A DNA stretch of 64,000 nt from Steromphala cineraria (lineage: Eukaryota; Mollusca; Gastropoda; Trochida; Trochidae), in the NCBI GenBank assembly GCA_916613615.1, contig OU744730.1, positions 32,584,815 through 32,648,814 on the forward strand, written 5' to 3'. Positions 11,201 through 20,800 of this stretch are shown piece by piece. The translations under genes and the position numbers were made by a program. Position 1 is the first letter of the stretch; every line of letters starts with the position of its first letter. The notes under the pieces were generated by a model. The model had not been told where the DNA came from and did no database searches. It saw nothing but the letters and a program-made list of their open reading frames with translations.

Positions 11201-11450
11201 TTGAAAGCTTTCTGTGCAAGTTTCAATGATTTTCTTTAACTAAAACTGTGTGAGAAAAGTGAACTTAAACAGAGCCATTTTGATAAAGGTACTTGGGTAT
11301 TCTGATAATGACATTTTTTTCATGTAATAAAGTATTCTTTTCATTTATCTGCAACTAGTCAATTATGCTTTTAGACGTATGCTTTAGTAATAATAAATTT
11401 CATATGCAAGAAAGGTTACAATACCAACTTTTCTTTGATTTCAGGTATGA
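2048..11450 (+). CDS. PLEKHG4: DH-PH RhoGEF, PLEKHG4/ARHGEF40/quattro-like, 5' partial
   Basis: Predicted guanine nucleotide exchange factor for Rho-family GTPases, acting on actin at the cell cortex. Ten visible coding exons join in frame: 2048-2297, 2861-2950, 3682-3825, 4600-4677, 5276-5449, 6086-6263, 7954-8073, 8847-9053, 10698-10870, 11445-11450. They give 472 residues and a stop. The DH domain (residues about 5-185) opens with 'MSEMVQTERDYVRAL' and contains 'ELQREDVPQALRGKRNVIFG', 'NKNKPKSDAL' and 'SYLLKPVQRMGKYALLLK'. The PH domain (about 188-300) holds 'RRVFLFDDLILFSKAKR' and ends 'KKNWVRDISKLLWKQ'. A serine-rich tail follows, with 'RPHSIISVSSTSSS'. These blocks are typical of vertebrate puratrophin-1/PLEKHG4, ARHGEF40 and fly quattro. 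The N-terminal exons (Sec14/spectrin-like in the family) lie left of the window. The exact paralogue is uncertain; invertebrates may have a single ancestor gene. Confidence 0.87.
2861..2950 (+). CDS. PLEKHG4: RhoGEF exon b (DH)
   Basis: Acceptor 'cattttccag', donor 'gtcagt', 90 bases, phase 0 on both sides. Encodes 'ENQFYLYALYNKNKPKSDAL' and ends 'EYGKEFFR'. Confidence 0.87.
3391..3681 (+). repeat. 22-bp minisatellite ending at a splice acceptor
   Basis: About 13 variable copies of 'atttccctgttgatgttttc' followed by 'ac' run up to the acceptor of RhoGEF exon c. The last unit reads 'tttccctgttgatgtttgca' plus g, so a change from 'ttttcac' to 'tttgcag' supplies the AG. The T-rich units provide the pyrimidine tract. 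Confidence 0.9.
3682..3825 (+). CDS. PLEKHG4: RhoGEF exon c (DH core)
   Basis: Donor 'gtaacc', 144 bases, phase 0 on both sides. Encodes the conserved 'LGDKMDLASYLLKPVQRMGK' helix. The acceptor 'gatgtttgcag' sits in the last unit of a 22-bp minisatellite. A second AG three bases on (start at 3685) would remove one Gln. Confidence 0.87.
4600..4677 (+). CDS. PLEKHG4: RhoGEF exon d (end of DH)
   Basis: Acceptor 'tgtccacag', donor 'gtgagt', 78 bases, phase 0. Encodes 'AAEEMVRFQLRHGNDLLAMD' and 'SLRDCD', the last long DH helix leading to the PH domain. Confidence 0.85.
5276..5449 (+). CDS. PLEKHG4: RhoGEF exon e (PH, first half)
   Basis: Acceptor 'ctctccag', donor 'gtcagt', 174 bases, phase 0. 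Encodes PH strands with 'GRLLRQDEFLVWQGRKK' and 'RRVFLFDDLILFSKAK'. Confidence 0.87.
5575..5735 (+). repeat. Foldback repeat, 'acttctttgagaggcatttt' family
   Basis: Contains 'aacttctttgagaggcattt' and 'acaacttctttattcatg', which recur at 9206-9300, 38260-38477 and 63520-63690. This copy is diverged and lies in RhoGEF intron e/f. The best-preserved member is the perfect palindrome at 38313-38477. Confidence 0.7.
6086..6263 (+). CDS. PLEKHG4: RhoGEF exon f (PH, second half)
   Basis: Acceptor 'ctgttcag', donor 'gtaaga', 178 bases, leaves in phase 1. Encodes the remaining PH strands and the C-terminal helix 'KKNWVRDISKLLWKQAIRNR'. Confidence 0.86.
6418..6798. mobile_element. MITE with TTAA ends (family T)
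   Basis: Left end TTAA then 'aggtgctgtagcatatc'; right end 'gatgtgctacagtgtct' then TTAA. The ends are imperfect inverted repeats of about 20 bases, flanked by or including TTAA as in piggyBac-type targets. About 380 bp, no coding capacity. The element at 28327-28690 is a relative. Confidence 0.7.
6955..7314. mobile_element. MITE with 'cagggttcgtaca' inverted ends
   Basis: Left end 'cagggttcgtacaa' and right end 'ttgtacgaaccctg' are perfect inverted repeats about 360 bp apart in a RhoGEF intron. Subterminal 'gccttaaaaagcctttt' and 'aaaaagcctttaaaaagcct' are also related. A non-autonomous DNA transposon; superfamily not assigned. Confidence 0.75.
7315..7953. other. AT-rich intron sequence
   Basis: Rest of RhoGEF intron f/g after the MITE. 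T-rich; short open frames here are chance. It ends in a pyrimidine-rich tract (7915-7950) before the exon g acceptor. Confidence 0.5.
7954..8073 (+). CDS. PLEKHG4: RhoGEF exon g (post-PH conserved block)
   Basis: Acceptor 'ccctaacag', donor 'gtaagt', phases 1 to 1. Encodes 'LTEMATMGVGSKPCLDIKPS', a post-PH block shared across the PLEKHG4/quattro group, then 'NIQDRFVNVALGTRG'. Confidence 0.8.
8074..8846. repeat. Degenerate tandem motif in RhoGEF intron g/h
   Basis: The phrase 'ctgtgcagaattaagtac' and close variants recur about four times between 8500 and 8750, with 'caaataccaaatacaatac'-like text between them. This suggests an old, irregular tandem duplication of 70-120 bases. Nothing else recognised. 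Confidence 0.45.
8847..9053 (+). CDS. PLEKHG4: RhoGEF exon h (Ser-rich tail)
   Basis: Acceptor 'tcaccag', donor 'gtgagt', phases 1 to 1. Encodes 'RTRNSIAVSSFDHLRNGNKR' followed by a serine-rich stretch and 'RHHRRSVTFLSN'. GC-rich against its AT-rich introns, which supports real coding sequence. Confidence 0.82.
9206..9300 (-). repeat. Foldback repeat, 'acttctttgagaggcatttt' family
   Basis: 'agacaacttctttattc' and its reverse complement 'gaataaagaagttgtct' form a hairpin, followed by 'caacttctaaaataccattc', the reverse of the family's diagnostic end. A shortened copy in RhoGEF intron h/i. Confidence 0.65.
9497..10174. mobile_element. Foldback insertion bounded by 28-bp direct repeats
   Basis: An identical 28-base sequence, starting 'atatacttgcttataaatac', occurs at 9497-9524 and 10147-10174. 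Between them lie repeated 'cctgtatcagcccgtcgtca' units (9559-9630), a GC-rich block with an orphan ATG and donor (9690-9875), and a long inverted repeat (10008-10126) built from 'tatcagccctcgag' and its complement. Either an inserted foldback element with a long target duplication, or a local duplication. Confidence 0.6.
9827..9875 (+). other. Possible captured first coding exon
   Basis: ATG in context 'gagaaaaatgaac' opens 16 codons, MNSKAARGVGWGALTI, then one base and a good donor 'gtatgt'. The 140 bases upstream are GC-rich with CpGs, unlike the surrounding intron, and resemble a promoter plus 5' leader. No continuing exon was identified. It could be a gene fragment carried by the surrounding foldback element, a nested small gene on the same strand, or chance. 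I do not recognise the peptide. Confidence 0.35.
10461..10622. repeat. Long imperfect palindrome in RhoGEF intron h/i
   Basis: 'taccatgtttatctcat' and 'aatattttcactcgtggc' pair with 'gccactcgtgaaaatat' and 'atgagataaacatggta'. The outer parts 'tcttgac' and 'gtcaaga' also match, giving arms of about 75 bases around a tiny centre. Probably a foldback/MITE. Confidence 0.75.
10698..10870 (+). CDS. PLEKHG4: RhoGEF exon i
   Basis: Acceptor 'ccttttcag', donor 'gtaagc'. Enters in phase 1, leaves in phase 0. Encodes a Gly-rich linker (GGGGGEGG) and 'SARSYIDYMKSRVFKQNYET', ending VVTD. Confidence 0.78.
11445..11450 (+). CDS. PLEKHG4: RhoGEF terminal coding exon: one Val codon and stop
   Basis: After the acceptor 'tttgatttcag' only GTA and TGA remain coding; the rest of the exon is 3' UTR. 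The joined C-terminus is TVVTDV, which fits a class I PDZ ligand (S/T-x-hydrophobic at the end). Confidence 0.65.
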   Translation, partial: V

Positions 11451-12835
11451 TCAATGCCATATTATTCTTGTACATATACCTGGTGCTGTAAACCTGCTGT
11501 TGCCTCAAGCCCTTAAGTGAACTCTTCCAAACAATGGATGGAAGGGTCTAAACTGCCAGTGAAGGGAAGAGAGGAAGGAGACCAAAGAAAGTCGAAGCTT
11601 GGAAACCTGTGATGAATTATGTCCCTTGATCAAATACAGAGTTATCTCCCTTGAACCAAAATTCAGGCGGAATCTCCCTTGATCAAAGTCAAGAGTAACC
11701 TCCCTTGATCAAATCAAGAGTAATCTCCCTTGATAACGTCAAGAGTAACCTCCCTTGATCTAATCAAGAGTAATCTCCCTTCATCAATATTAAGTGACCT
11801 CCTAGGGTCAAAGATTTTATGAGTCTGTTTCAGCAAACAATTTTAGCAGGCAAAATATGGTCATTCATAAGTTAAAAAGCCAGATTTGAAGCTAAGATAC
11901 TTCTTATGGACAGGAATTGTGCATGCCCTCCACTGAAAATGCTCTTGAAACTGATCTTCCTTCAGTAATCATTTCCCAGGTCTGGAGTAAGTGAACATGA
12001 CATTATGTTGCATTGTTGCAAAATTATGTTGCATTGTTGCAAACAAAGGTATTTGTCATAACTTACAATTTCCGTTCTGGGTAATTTGATTATAACTGAC
12101 AGGTTTATCCTTTGACATCAAGTGTCAATGCTTTATGATCATAAGATATTTAAAATTCTACACTGTTCATATCAATATCTAAATGTATTTTTGTTTTTAT
12201 TATTATTTTTCTTAATAATGATTAATTATTCCAAACTCACAAGAATTTCACAGTAATTTAAGCACTTCTCACAATAACACAATACAATAAATTTCATGTT
12301 TGAGTTTTTTAGCTGTAACTTGAACTTGGTAGCAAAATATTGTTCACGTAGCCTTTAACATCAAATTTCTCACTTCCAAATAAGAATAAAAATATATACA
12401 ATTAATTTTTACAAGCACAAAAGTTTCAACAGACATATTAAGATTTTCTGAAAAAATTATATTTTCGCTCAGTGGAGGGCAATTATGTTTTTTTATATAT
12501 ATCAAATGGCTTCCGTGAAGAGATCTGAATGTTTTAACCAAAAGCGTGCAGATTGTAGATAAACCGCAATGCATGTAAAACAAATATCAGCCTTGATACA
12601 TTGTATATTGAACAAAATAAGTTAATGACCACCCCAATTTTCGATATTGAAGTATTATATGCATCAATATATGAACTTTCAAAGTTGAAAATTATGGTGG
12701 TCCTTAATTTGTTTTAGCTGAGTATATGTGAAAAATATTTGCATCATATGGGCTGGTGTTTCCGAAGTCTATGAAATAATATATATGTTGTATTGACCCT
12801 GCAATATTGTAATAAACGATGACGAAATTGTATAT
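11451..12835 (+). other. PLEKHG4: RhoGEF 3' UTR (predicted)
   Basis: Follows the stop at 11448-11450. AATAAA signals occur at 12286-12291 and 12811-12816, and a later one at 13243-13248. The UTR end is inferred from the second signal. No coding frame of note. Confidence 0.5.
11645..11800 (+). repeat. 25-bp minisatellite in the RhoGEF 3' UTR
   Basis: Units of 'tctcccttgatcaaatcaag' plus 'agtaa' begin near 11645, 11673, 11699, 11724, 11749 and 11774, a spacing of 28, 26 and then 25 bases. Each unit contains the near-palindrome TTGATCAA. Confidence 0.85.
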
Positions 12836-14750
12836 TTTGCCTTTGTAAATGACGACCATGTTATGGTATTTTGCTACCTCAATGTATAGATGCGTTATGT
12901 GTAAATGTATACATGCAATATGTGTGGCTATTATTTTGTTTGTATGTTTTATTTATTTCTCTTTGTTTGGTTGGTCCATTTTTGTTTATCCTGGCTTTTG
13001 ACTTTGAACAATTTATTCAGGCAGTTGAGACTTACATTTGCTGTTGAAATGGCGTTTTAAAAACATTAAAATGTTAAATATCAATTATATTTGTTTGATA
13101 AAATATTCTATTCTAAAGGCAGTTACTTGTACATTCATATATATATATTATTCTCAAGAATGGCATATGATAATTTTTAAAGATTTCATGATTTTTGATC
13201 ATATAAGATTATGTGTTTGTTCCAAATCATGATTGACAAATGAATAAATATTTGTTTATTGTTAAACATTAATCAGTCATAGTGCTTAATAATGCTTTGT
13301 GTCGAATTATATTTTCTCATGTATTTTTGATAGAAATAATATACTACATTGAAACTTTCTAAGACAAAACATTTTATCCTGTCGACTTATGGTCCGAATC
13401 TGAAAATGGCTAGTTCTATGATGAAATAATCCTTATTGATATTCATCAAATAACATATCTTAAAATTAAATCCATCCTAACGTCTTAAATCATTTGTTTT
13501 GAAACATTCAGAATGTTTCAATCATGCAAAGAAATAGACAAAGATTTGTTTCTTCATTTTTCAATGTTGAAGGATTTTTTTCTAGTAGAGAGCTTCCAGG
13601 GCATTTTTGCAACCATGGTGCCTTCTATGCAGCAAATTTTATGTCATTTTGCCAAATATGTCAATTTTACTAATGACAACAAATTTCAATGAAATTGGAG
13701 GCCATTTTTGCAACATTTTGACGTCAATTTCAAATGTTTTGAAATTTCATTACATTTTGACAATACTTAGATCTGATGAATAATGTTCATATTTAGGTGT
13801 AAAAATATTATATGATGTCTTTTTATAGAACAATTCTGTCGCTTTGTTGAGAAATGCACTTGTTTACCGCCGCCATCTTTTTTTCTTCAGGGATTGTAAA
13901 CCTAAGAGGGTCTATATGAGGGGTGAACATATTAAAACAATTTCAAATCATTTTCATTAAGACTAAAACATAATTTTCATTAAAACTCATCCAATCAACT
14001 TATTCATTAACCTTATTTATTCAATAATCATATCAAATCATTTCAAAGATTGAAAATTGTTAATAAATTTGTAAATATGCCTTTTGAAACCCCTCATCTT
14101 GACCCTCAATTCTTGTCTACCTATGCATGTATTATATGCCATTGTTATCAAATTTCATATCGCCAATACTCACCTGTTAATTAACACCCGGGAATGGATT
14201 TTATAAACATTGTACAGAAGAAAGGTATTTTTCCAATTGTTGGACCGTTGCCATGGATATTAGAAATAAGTTGAACAGCGAACAGAATGAGATTTATATG
14301 ATAGTTAATCTATAGACTGATTTGTGTCATCAGTGGTAGGTTGATCTCAATACATATTGTACAAATAAATTGTGAGTTTGTTGTTATTTACATGAGAGAA
14401 AAGTGTTGTTGAGAGAAGTACTCTGACTACTGAAGGGATGACAATTGCACAATCAAGGCAACATCATCACCATTGGCATAATGTCACAAGAATCTTGAAA
14501 TAGTGAGTTTGTTGTTTATTACATGAGAGAAAACTATTCTTACCATTGGAGAAAATTTTATGCCACTGAAGAGATGATGTAATTTGTACAATGGATTGAC
14601 GTCACTTTTAAAATCAAAGCAATGGCATGATGTCACAAGAAACTTGAAATGCTTTACTTACAAAACTACATAATATAGGCTGCAAATGGCTGAAATACTG
14701 CCATAGTGGCCCTTAACAAAAACTCACTCACAAAATATAGTTCCGTTTGG
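12836..14750. other. Intergenic, no gene seen
   Basis: AT-rich sequence between the convergent 3' ends of the RhoGEF and ALPK1 genes. A loosely duplicated stretch around 14360-14660 repeats 'acatgagagaaaa' and 'aatgtcacaagaa.cttgaaa'. Nothing else recognised. Confidence 0.5.
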
Positions 14751-14965
14751 TTACATTTTAAGTAAACCTAGGCTCAATATTACCCGTTTCACTCCAATAT
14801 TGAGTCTAGAAAGGTCTAGTAGAAGGTCGCATCAGCCGACCCTTCTGCGACCTATGACCCTCCAACATTATATGTGCAAAGGAGGACTTGTGGCTTGGTA
14901 AAGGAATTCTGACTGGTCAATTCGAAACGTGGGCTGACGCGACCCTCTACTAGACCTTTCTGGTT
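14751..14965 (+). mobile_element. Partial MITE related to 24568-24794
   Basis: The left end 'taaacctaggctcaatatta' followed by 'cccgtttcactcc' and 'atattgagtctag' matches the termini of the intact element at 24568-24794. The right terminus is missing. An internal inverted repeat, 'aaggtctagtagaaggtcgc' (from 14811) against 'gcgaccctctactagacctt' (14939-14958), remains. Confidence 0.6.
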
Positions 14966-15130
14966 TTGTTATTGAAATTTGCAATTGGAACAAGCGTGCC
15001 AGTTCTTGAGAATGAGTACATTCATATACCGGTAACCTGTCTTGAAGGGACAATTCTAACAGTTTATGAAATTTAAAGGTACTGCAACATGTTTACCTAC
15101 TGAAATAAAGAAATCTTTCACAAAAAGTTA

Positions 15131-16148
15131 GAAAAAGAGTAGAGCCATTGGCTCTGTAGCTCATCAGGCTTCATATCAATTTTGTTTTAGGGTGTGGCAA
15201 ATATGGGTTCCACCTTAGTAGGGGCCACAGGGTCACCAAATGTAAAATTTAGAATCCTCCTTATATAACTTACGAGTCTTTGTACAAGGTTTCAGAATCT
15301 AGGCCTTAAAGTGACACAGAGTATCTTTCTTAAAATTTTATTTGGTTTTGATAAGCTACAAAATATCTAATATGCTGATTGAAGTTCATATCTCATCACT
15401 GGACTTGCAAATATATCCATTTATGCATAATATCTCTAAAATGCTTGATTTTATGGAAAAATCAAGAAAACATCTCAAATACGTTTAATATTCGAAATCA
15501 TGCATCCAATTAATCTACCTATTAGTTACAATACCTAATAAACACTATCGAACCAAATATATCTTCCTGTCAGCTTATGACAAGGTTTCAAAATTACGTT
15601 TGGCGAATTTGCGCGCACCATGCGAGCCACATTGTCCGGTTTTCGATCAAAATCACGACTTTGAATGGCCTCATTTTCGCTCTTATGTACTGATTGACAT
15701 TTAACTTGTTATTTTCAGTAACAGTTTGTGGTTCCCGATGTAATAACATCGATTTCAAAATTTGACATATATGTGATCCTATCAACATACTCTGTGTCTC
15801 TTTAACCTTCTGGAGAAAAAGATGAAAAGAGGTTTTAGGGTAAGTAGGGCGCCAAGGATTCTGCACGCAAAGTTTCAGGTTTCTAAGCCTTTTGTTACTG
15901 GAGAAGAAGATGAAAATAGGTTTTCAGGTTGTTGCTTCTGTGGCCCTTATAAGGGGCAACAGAGTCACAGCCATAGATCATAATCCTCACTAGTCAAGGA
16001 GTTTGTTCACAAAGTTTGAGCTTTCTGGGCCTTGTACTTCTTGAAAAGAAGTCGAAAGTGCATAAAATATACGGACAGACGGATGGACGCCGGACACTAT
16101 GCCATGCCATAAGCCCAACAGGCCTTTCGGGCCAGATAAGCTAAAAAA
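15131..16148 (-). mobile_element. HINE/Helentron-like element (family A), minus orientation
   Basis: Read on the minus strand it starts 'ttttttagcttatctggccc', passes 'gccggacaccatgcc'-type and 'cgtccgtctgtccg'-type text, and ends 'cctgatgagctacagagcc' with the hairpin AGAGCCAATGGCTCT and a T run. These are the same ends as the elements at 18257-21286 and 45056-47210. The internal monomers are few and diverged, so it looks older. Confidence 0.75.
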
Positions 16149-16350
16149 GCAAATCGTGCTACGTCCCTTTTATCCAATAATTTTAGTTATCTTCAGTCAA
16201 AAATATATAAAAATATATAAAAAAATAAGAACACATTAATATATTTTTATTTCTTTATAGAATTCTTTGTTTTTTAAGTCATAAATGAAATATAAATGAA
16301 ATATAAATGAGAATAGATAAACACATTTTTAAATGTATGTTCTTAAATTG

Positions 16351-17332
16351 CAACTAGAAATATGTGCATGTGATGCACTGTGACTGTCCCCCGCTAACAT
16401 TTAATCCGAAAGTGACCCTACCCCCATTATGTACAAATTTCAAATTGTTTCCATGGAAACCAGCAGAATAACCAAAGTAGCAAAAGGCACCACTCCCCCA
16501 GTAGTTCTAACCACATATCAAGTCTAGTAAAAATATTATGATTAGTTTTTAAGCTTAAGTACGGAAACAGACCCTACCACACATATACACCTAGTTCAAC
16601 TTGTTTCTATAGAAACCAGAAAAATAATTCAGAAAAACTAAAATAGAAAAAGGCACCACTCCACCACTAGGTCTAACCACATACCAAGTTTCGTAAAATC
16701 ATATTAAATAGTTTTTGAGATATGGCCGGGAAACAGTCCCTACCCAAATATGCACTAAGTACAAACTGTTTCCATGGAAACCAGGAAAATTATATAATTC
16801 AGAATGACCTAAATAGCAAAAGGCACCATTCCATCACTAGATCTAACCACACACCAAGTTTCGTAACAAGATATTGAACGGTTTTGGAGATATGAACCGG
16901 AAACAAAAGCATCCCCCAATATACACTAAGTTCAAAATGTTTCCATGGAAACCAGAAAAAAATAAAACATTTAGAATAACCAAAATAGCAAAAGGCACCA
17001 CTCCAGTACTAGATCTAACCACATACCAAGTTTCATGAAAAAATATTGAACGGTTTTGGAGATATGGTCCGGAAACAAAAGCCTCCCCCAATATGCACTA
17101 AGTTCAAAATGTTTCCATGGAAACCAGAAAAAAAAAAAATCAGAATAACCAAAATAGCAAAAGGCACCACTCCAGTACTAGATCTAACCACATACAAAGT
17201 TTCGTGAACAAATATTGAACGGTTTTGGAGATATGGTCGGGAAACGAAAGTGTTACAGAATTACGGAACCACGGAATTACGGACGGAACTGTAAAACATT
17301 ATGTCTCCCGCAAAGCTTTGCGGGGGACATAA
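16351..17332 (+). mobile_element. Hairpin-ended, tandem-repeat-bearing element (family B)
   Basis: Left end 'caactagaaatatgtgcatg' then 'gactgtcccccgc'; right end the hairpin 'cccgcaaagctttgcggg' running into 'gcgggggac'. GTCCCCCGC and GCGGGGGAC are inverted subterminal repeats. Five internal units, marked by 'gtttccatggaaaccag' at about 16448, 16603, 16768, 16939 and 17111, have spacings of 155-172 bases. A short copy lies at 1676-1974. No coding capacity. Confidence 0.7.
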
Positions 17333-17494
17333 TAAAATAGGAATGTAAAAGAATCTCCTGAGGTTATAGTACTAATCAAAATATTCATCACTTGGGCATA
17401 CTTGAATCAAGATTTTATCAAAAATGACATTGAGTAACATTGAAGACACATTTCAAAAATTATTCCATAAAGGCAATGCCATCAAGGTAAAGAT
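17333..17494 (-). other. ALPK1: ALPK1 3' UTR region
   Basis: Sequence just past the ALPK1 stop, up to a family B element. I saw no clear AATAAA on the minus strand here, so the transcript may end inside the neighbouring repeats. Confidence 0.35.
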
Positions 17495-17899
17495 CTACTC
17501 CGGCCGAGTCAAGTTCAGGGCAGCACAGATGGAGTTACACTTGGGATGAACTCGGGTCCAGAATAGTCTCATGCCCTCCTCCTGTCGGTCAGCCGGACTG
17601 AACCGCTTGACCTCCCGCGTGTGGAACTGAGGGTCAGTCAGGTACATGACCCCCTTCCCGTCCCGAGGTAGCCAGCCCTGGATGTCTACGATCATCAGAA
17701 CACCCTGGGACTCACAGTAGGAGAAGTGGGTCAGCGCTGTAGCAAGCTCCTCCCCTTTCTGCTCATCCTTGTTGGAGAAGGCCAGATTATTGGTCAGTTT
17801 GATGAAGTCGCCATGGAGATATGGTTCAACGTTGACCCAGTCTTCAAGATGGCCGCTAGGACTCAGGAGCTGCAGATGTGCAGCTGGAAGGAACTGAAC
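17495..17899 (-). CDS. ALPK1: ALPK1 coding exon 9 (kinase C-lobe, zinc site)
   Basis: Acceptor 'aatttttccag', 405 bases including TAG. Residues 814-947 hold 'WVNVEPYLHGDFIKLTNN', 'LTHFSYCESQG', the DIQGW and TDPQFH motifs, and the HPKCNSIC zinc cluster. All expected catalytic elements are present. Confidence 0.92.
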   Translation of the reverse strand, partial: VQFLPAAHLQLLSPSGHLEDWVNVEPYLHGDFIKLTNNLAFSNKDEQKGEELATALTHFSYCESQGVLMIVDIQGWLPRDGKGVMYLTDPQFHTREVKRFSPADRQEEGMRLFWTRVHPKCNSICAALNLTRPE

Positions 17900-20800
17900 C
17901 TGGAAAAATTTAAAGAAATATTTAAAGAGTGAAAGTAATATTTCTACTTCTATTTCTAAAAGATGCAAATACAAAGTCAGATATATCAAAAACTTTATTA
18001 GGTAATTTTAATACATCAACATTTAATACTGATGTATCAACAACAAAAACTGTAATGATTCGTAAAGATCTTTAAAGATTACTGTTTTGAATGAATATAT
18101 GAGTTCCCTATTGCACCCTAATTTAAACAAATACTTGGAACCAACCACCGCCATGCAAAGGCACTACAATGCACATGTCTAGGAAGAGATTCACTCTTAT
18201 TCCATTTGTAATTTCTTTTTTCCTTGTAAACTTTTCGGAACATTTTCACTAATGTCTTTTTTAGCTCATCTGGCCTGTAAGGCCCGATGGGCTTATGGCA
18301 TGGCATGGTGTCCGGCGTCCGTCCGTCCGTAAACTTTGTGGAATTTCGAATTCTTCTCCAGAACCATAAGGCCTAGAAAGCTGAAACTTTGTGTACAGAC
18401 TCCTTGGCTAGTGAGGATTATAAATTGTAGCTTTAGTGGCCCTGTGACCCCTAATAAGGGCCACAGGGGCCACGCCCTAAAAACCTATTTTCATCTTCTT
18501 CTCCAGAACCATGAGGCTTCGAAAGCTGAAACTTTGTGTACAGACTCCTTGGCTAGTGAGGATTATAAATTGTAGCTAGCTTGAGTGGCCCTGTGACCCC
18601 TAATAAGGGCCACAGGGGCCACGCCCTAAAAACCTACTTTCATCTTCTTCTCCAGAACCATGATGCCTAGAAAACTGAAACTTTGTCTATAGCCTCTTTG
18701 AAGAGTGAGGATTATAAATTGTAGCTTTGGTGGCCCTGTGACCCCTAATAAGGGCCACAGGGGCCACACCCTAAAAACCTTTTTTCATCTTCTTCTCCAG
18801 AACCATAAGGCCTAGAAAGCTGAAACTTTGTGTACAGACTCCTTGGCTAGTGAGGATTTTAAATTGTAGCTTTAGTGGCCCTGTGACCCCTAATAAGGGC
18901 CACAGGGGCCACGCCCTAAAAGTCTATTTTCATCTTCTTCTCCAGAACCATGATGCCTAGAAAGCTGAAACTTTGTCTATAGCCTCTTTGAAGAGTGAGG
19001 ATTATAAATTGTAGCTTTGGTGGCCCTGTGACCCCTAATAAGGGCCACAGGGGCCACACCCTAAAAACCTTTTTTCATCTTCTTCTCCAGAACCATACGG
19101 CCTAGAAAGCTGAAACTTTGTGTACAGACTCCTTGGCTAGTGAGGATTATAAATTGTAGCTTTAGTGGCCCTGTGACCCCTAATAAGGGCCACAGGGGCC
19201 ACGCCCTAAAAACCTATTTTCATCTTCTTCTCCAGAACCATACGGCCTAGAAAGCTGAAACTTTGTGTACAGACTCCTTGGCTAGTGAGGATTATAAATT
19301 GTAGCTAGCTTGAGTGGCCCTGTGACCCCTAATAAGGGCCACAGGGGCCATGCCCTAAAAACCTACTTTCATCTTCTTCTCCAGAACCATGATGCCTAGA
19401 AAACTGAAACTTTGTCTATAGCCTCTTTGAAGAGTGAGGATTATAAATTGTAGCTTTGGTGGCCCTGTGACCCCTAATAAAGGCCACAGGGGCCACACCC
19501 TAAAAACCTTTTTTCATCTTCTTCTCCAGAACCATAAGGCCTAGAAAGCTGAAACTTTGTGTACAGACTCCTTGGCTAGTGAGGATTTTAAATTGTAGCT
19601 TTAGTGGCCCTGTGACCCCTAATAAGGGCCACAGGGGCCACGCCCTAAAAGTCTATTTTCATCTTCTTCTCCAGAACCATGATGCCTAGAAAGCTGAAAC
19701 TTTGTCTATAGCCTCTTTGAAGAGTGAGGATTATAAATTGTAGCTTTGGTGGCCCTGTGACCCCTAATAAGGGCCACAGGGGCCACACCCTAAAAACCTT
19801 TTTTCATCTTCTTCTCCAGAACCATACGGCCTAGAAAGCTGAAACTTTATGTACAGACTCCTTGGCTAGTGAGGATTATAAATTGTAGCTTTAGTGGCCC
19901 TGTGACCCCTAATAAGGGCCACAGGGGCCACGCCCTAAAAACCTATTTTCATCTTCTTCTCCAGAACCATACGGCCTAGAAAGCTGAAACTTTGTGTACA
20001 GACTCCTTGGCTAGTGAGGATTATAAATTGTAGCTAGCTTGAGTGGCCCTGTGACCCCTAATAAGGGCCACAGGGGCCACGCCCTAAAAACCTACTTTCA
20101 TCTTCTTCTCCAGAACCATGATGCCTAGAAAACTGAAACTTTGTCTATAGCCTCTTTGAAGAGTGAGGATTATAAATTGTAGCTTTGGTGGCCCTGTGAC
20201 CCCTAATAAGGGCCACAGGGGCCACACCCTAAAAACCTTTTTTCATCTTCTTCTCCAGAACCATAAGGCCTAGAAAGCTGAAACTTTGTGTACAGACTCC
20301 TTGGCTAGTGAGGATTTTAAATTGTAGCTTTAGTGGCCCTGTGACCCCTAATAAGGGCCACAGGGGCCACGCCCTAAAAGTCTATTTTCATCTTCTTCTC
20401 CAGAACCATGATGCCTAGAAAGCTGAAACTTTGTGTATAGCCTTTTTGAAGAGTGAGGTTTATAAATTGTAGCTTTGGTGGCCCTGTGACCCCTAATAAG
20501 GGCCACAGGGGCCACGCCCTAAAAACCTTTTTTCATCTTCTTCTCAAGAACCATATGGCCTAGAAAGCTGAAACTTTGTGTACAGACTCCTTGGCTAGTG
20601 AGGATTATAAATTGTAGCTTTGGTGGCCCTGTGACCCTTAATAAGGGCCACAGGGGCCACGCCCTAAAAACCTATTTTCATCTTCTTCTCAAATACCATA
20701 TGGCCTAGAAAGCTGAAACTTTGTGTACAGACTCCTTGGCTAGTGAGGATTATAAATTGTAGCTTTAGTGGCCCTGTGACCCCTAATAAGGGCCACAGGG

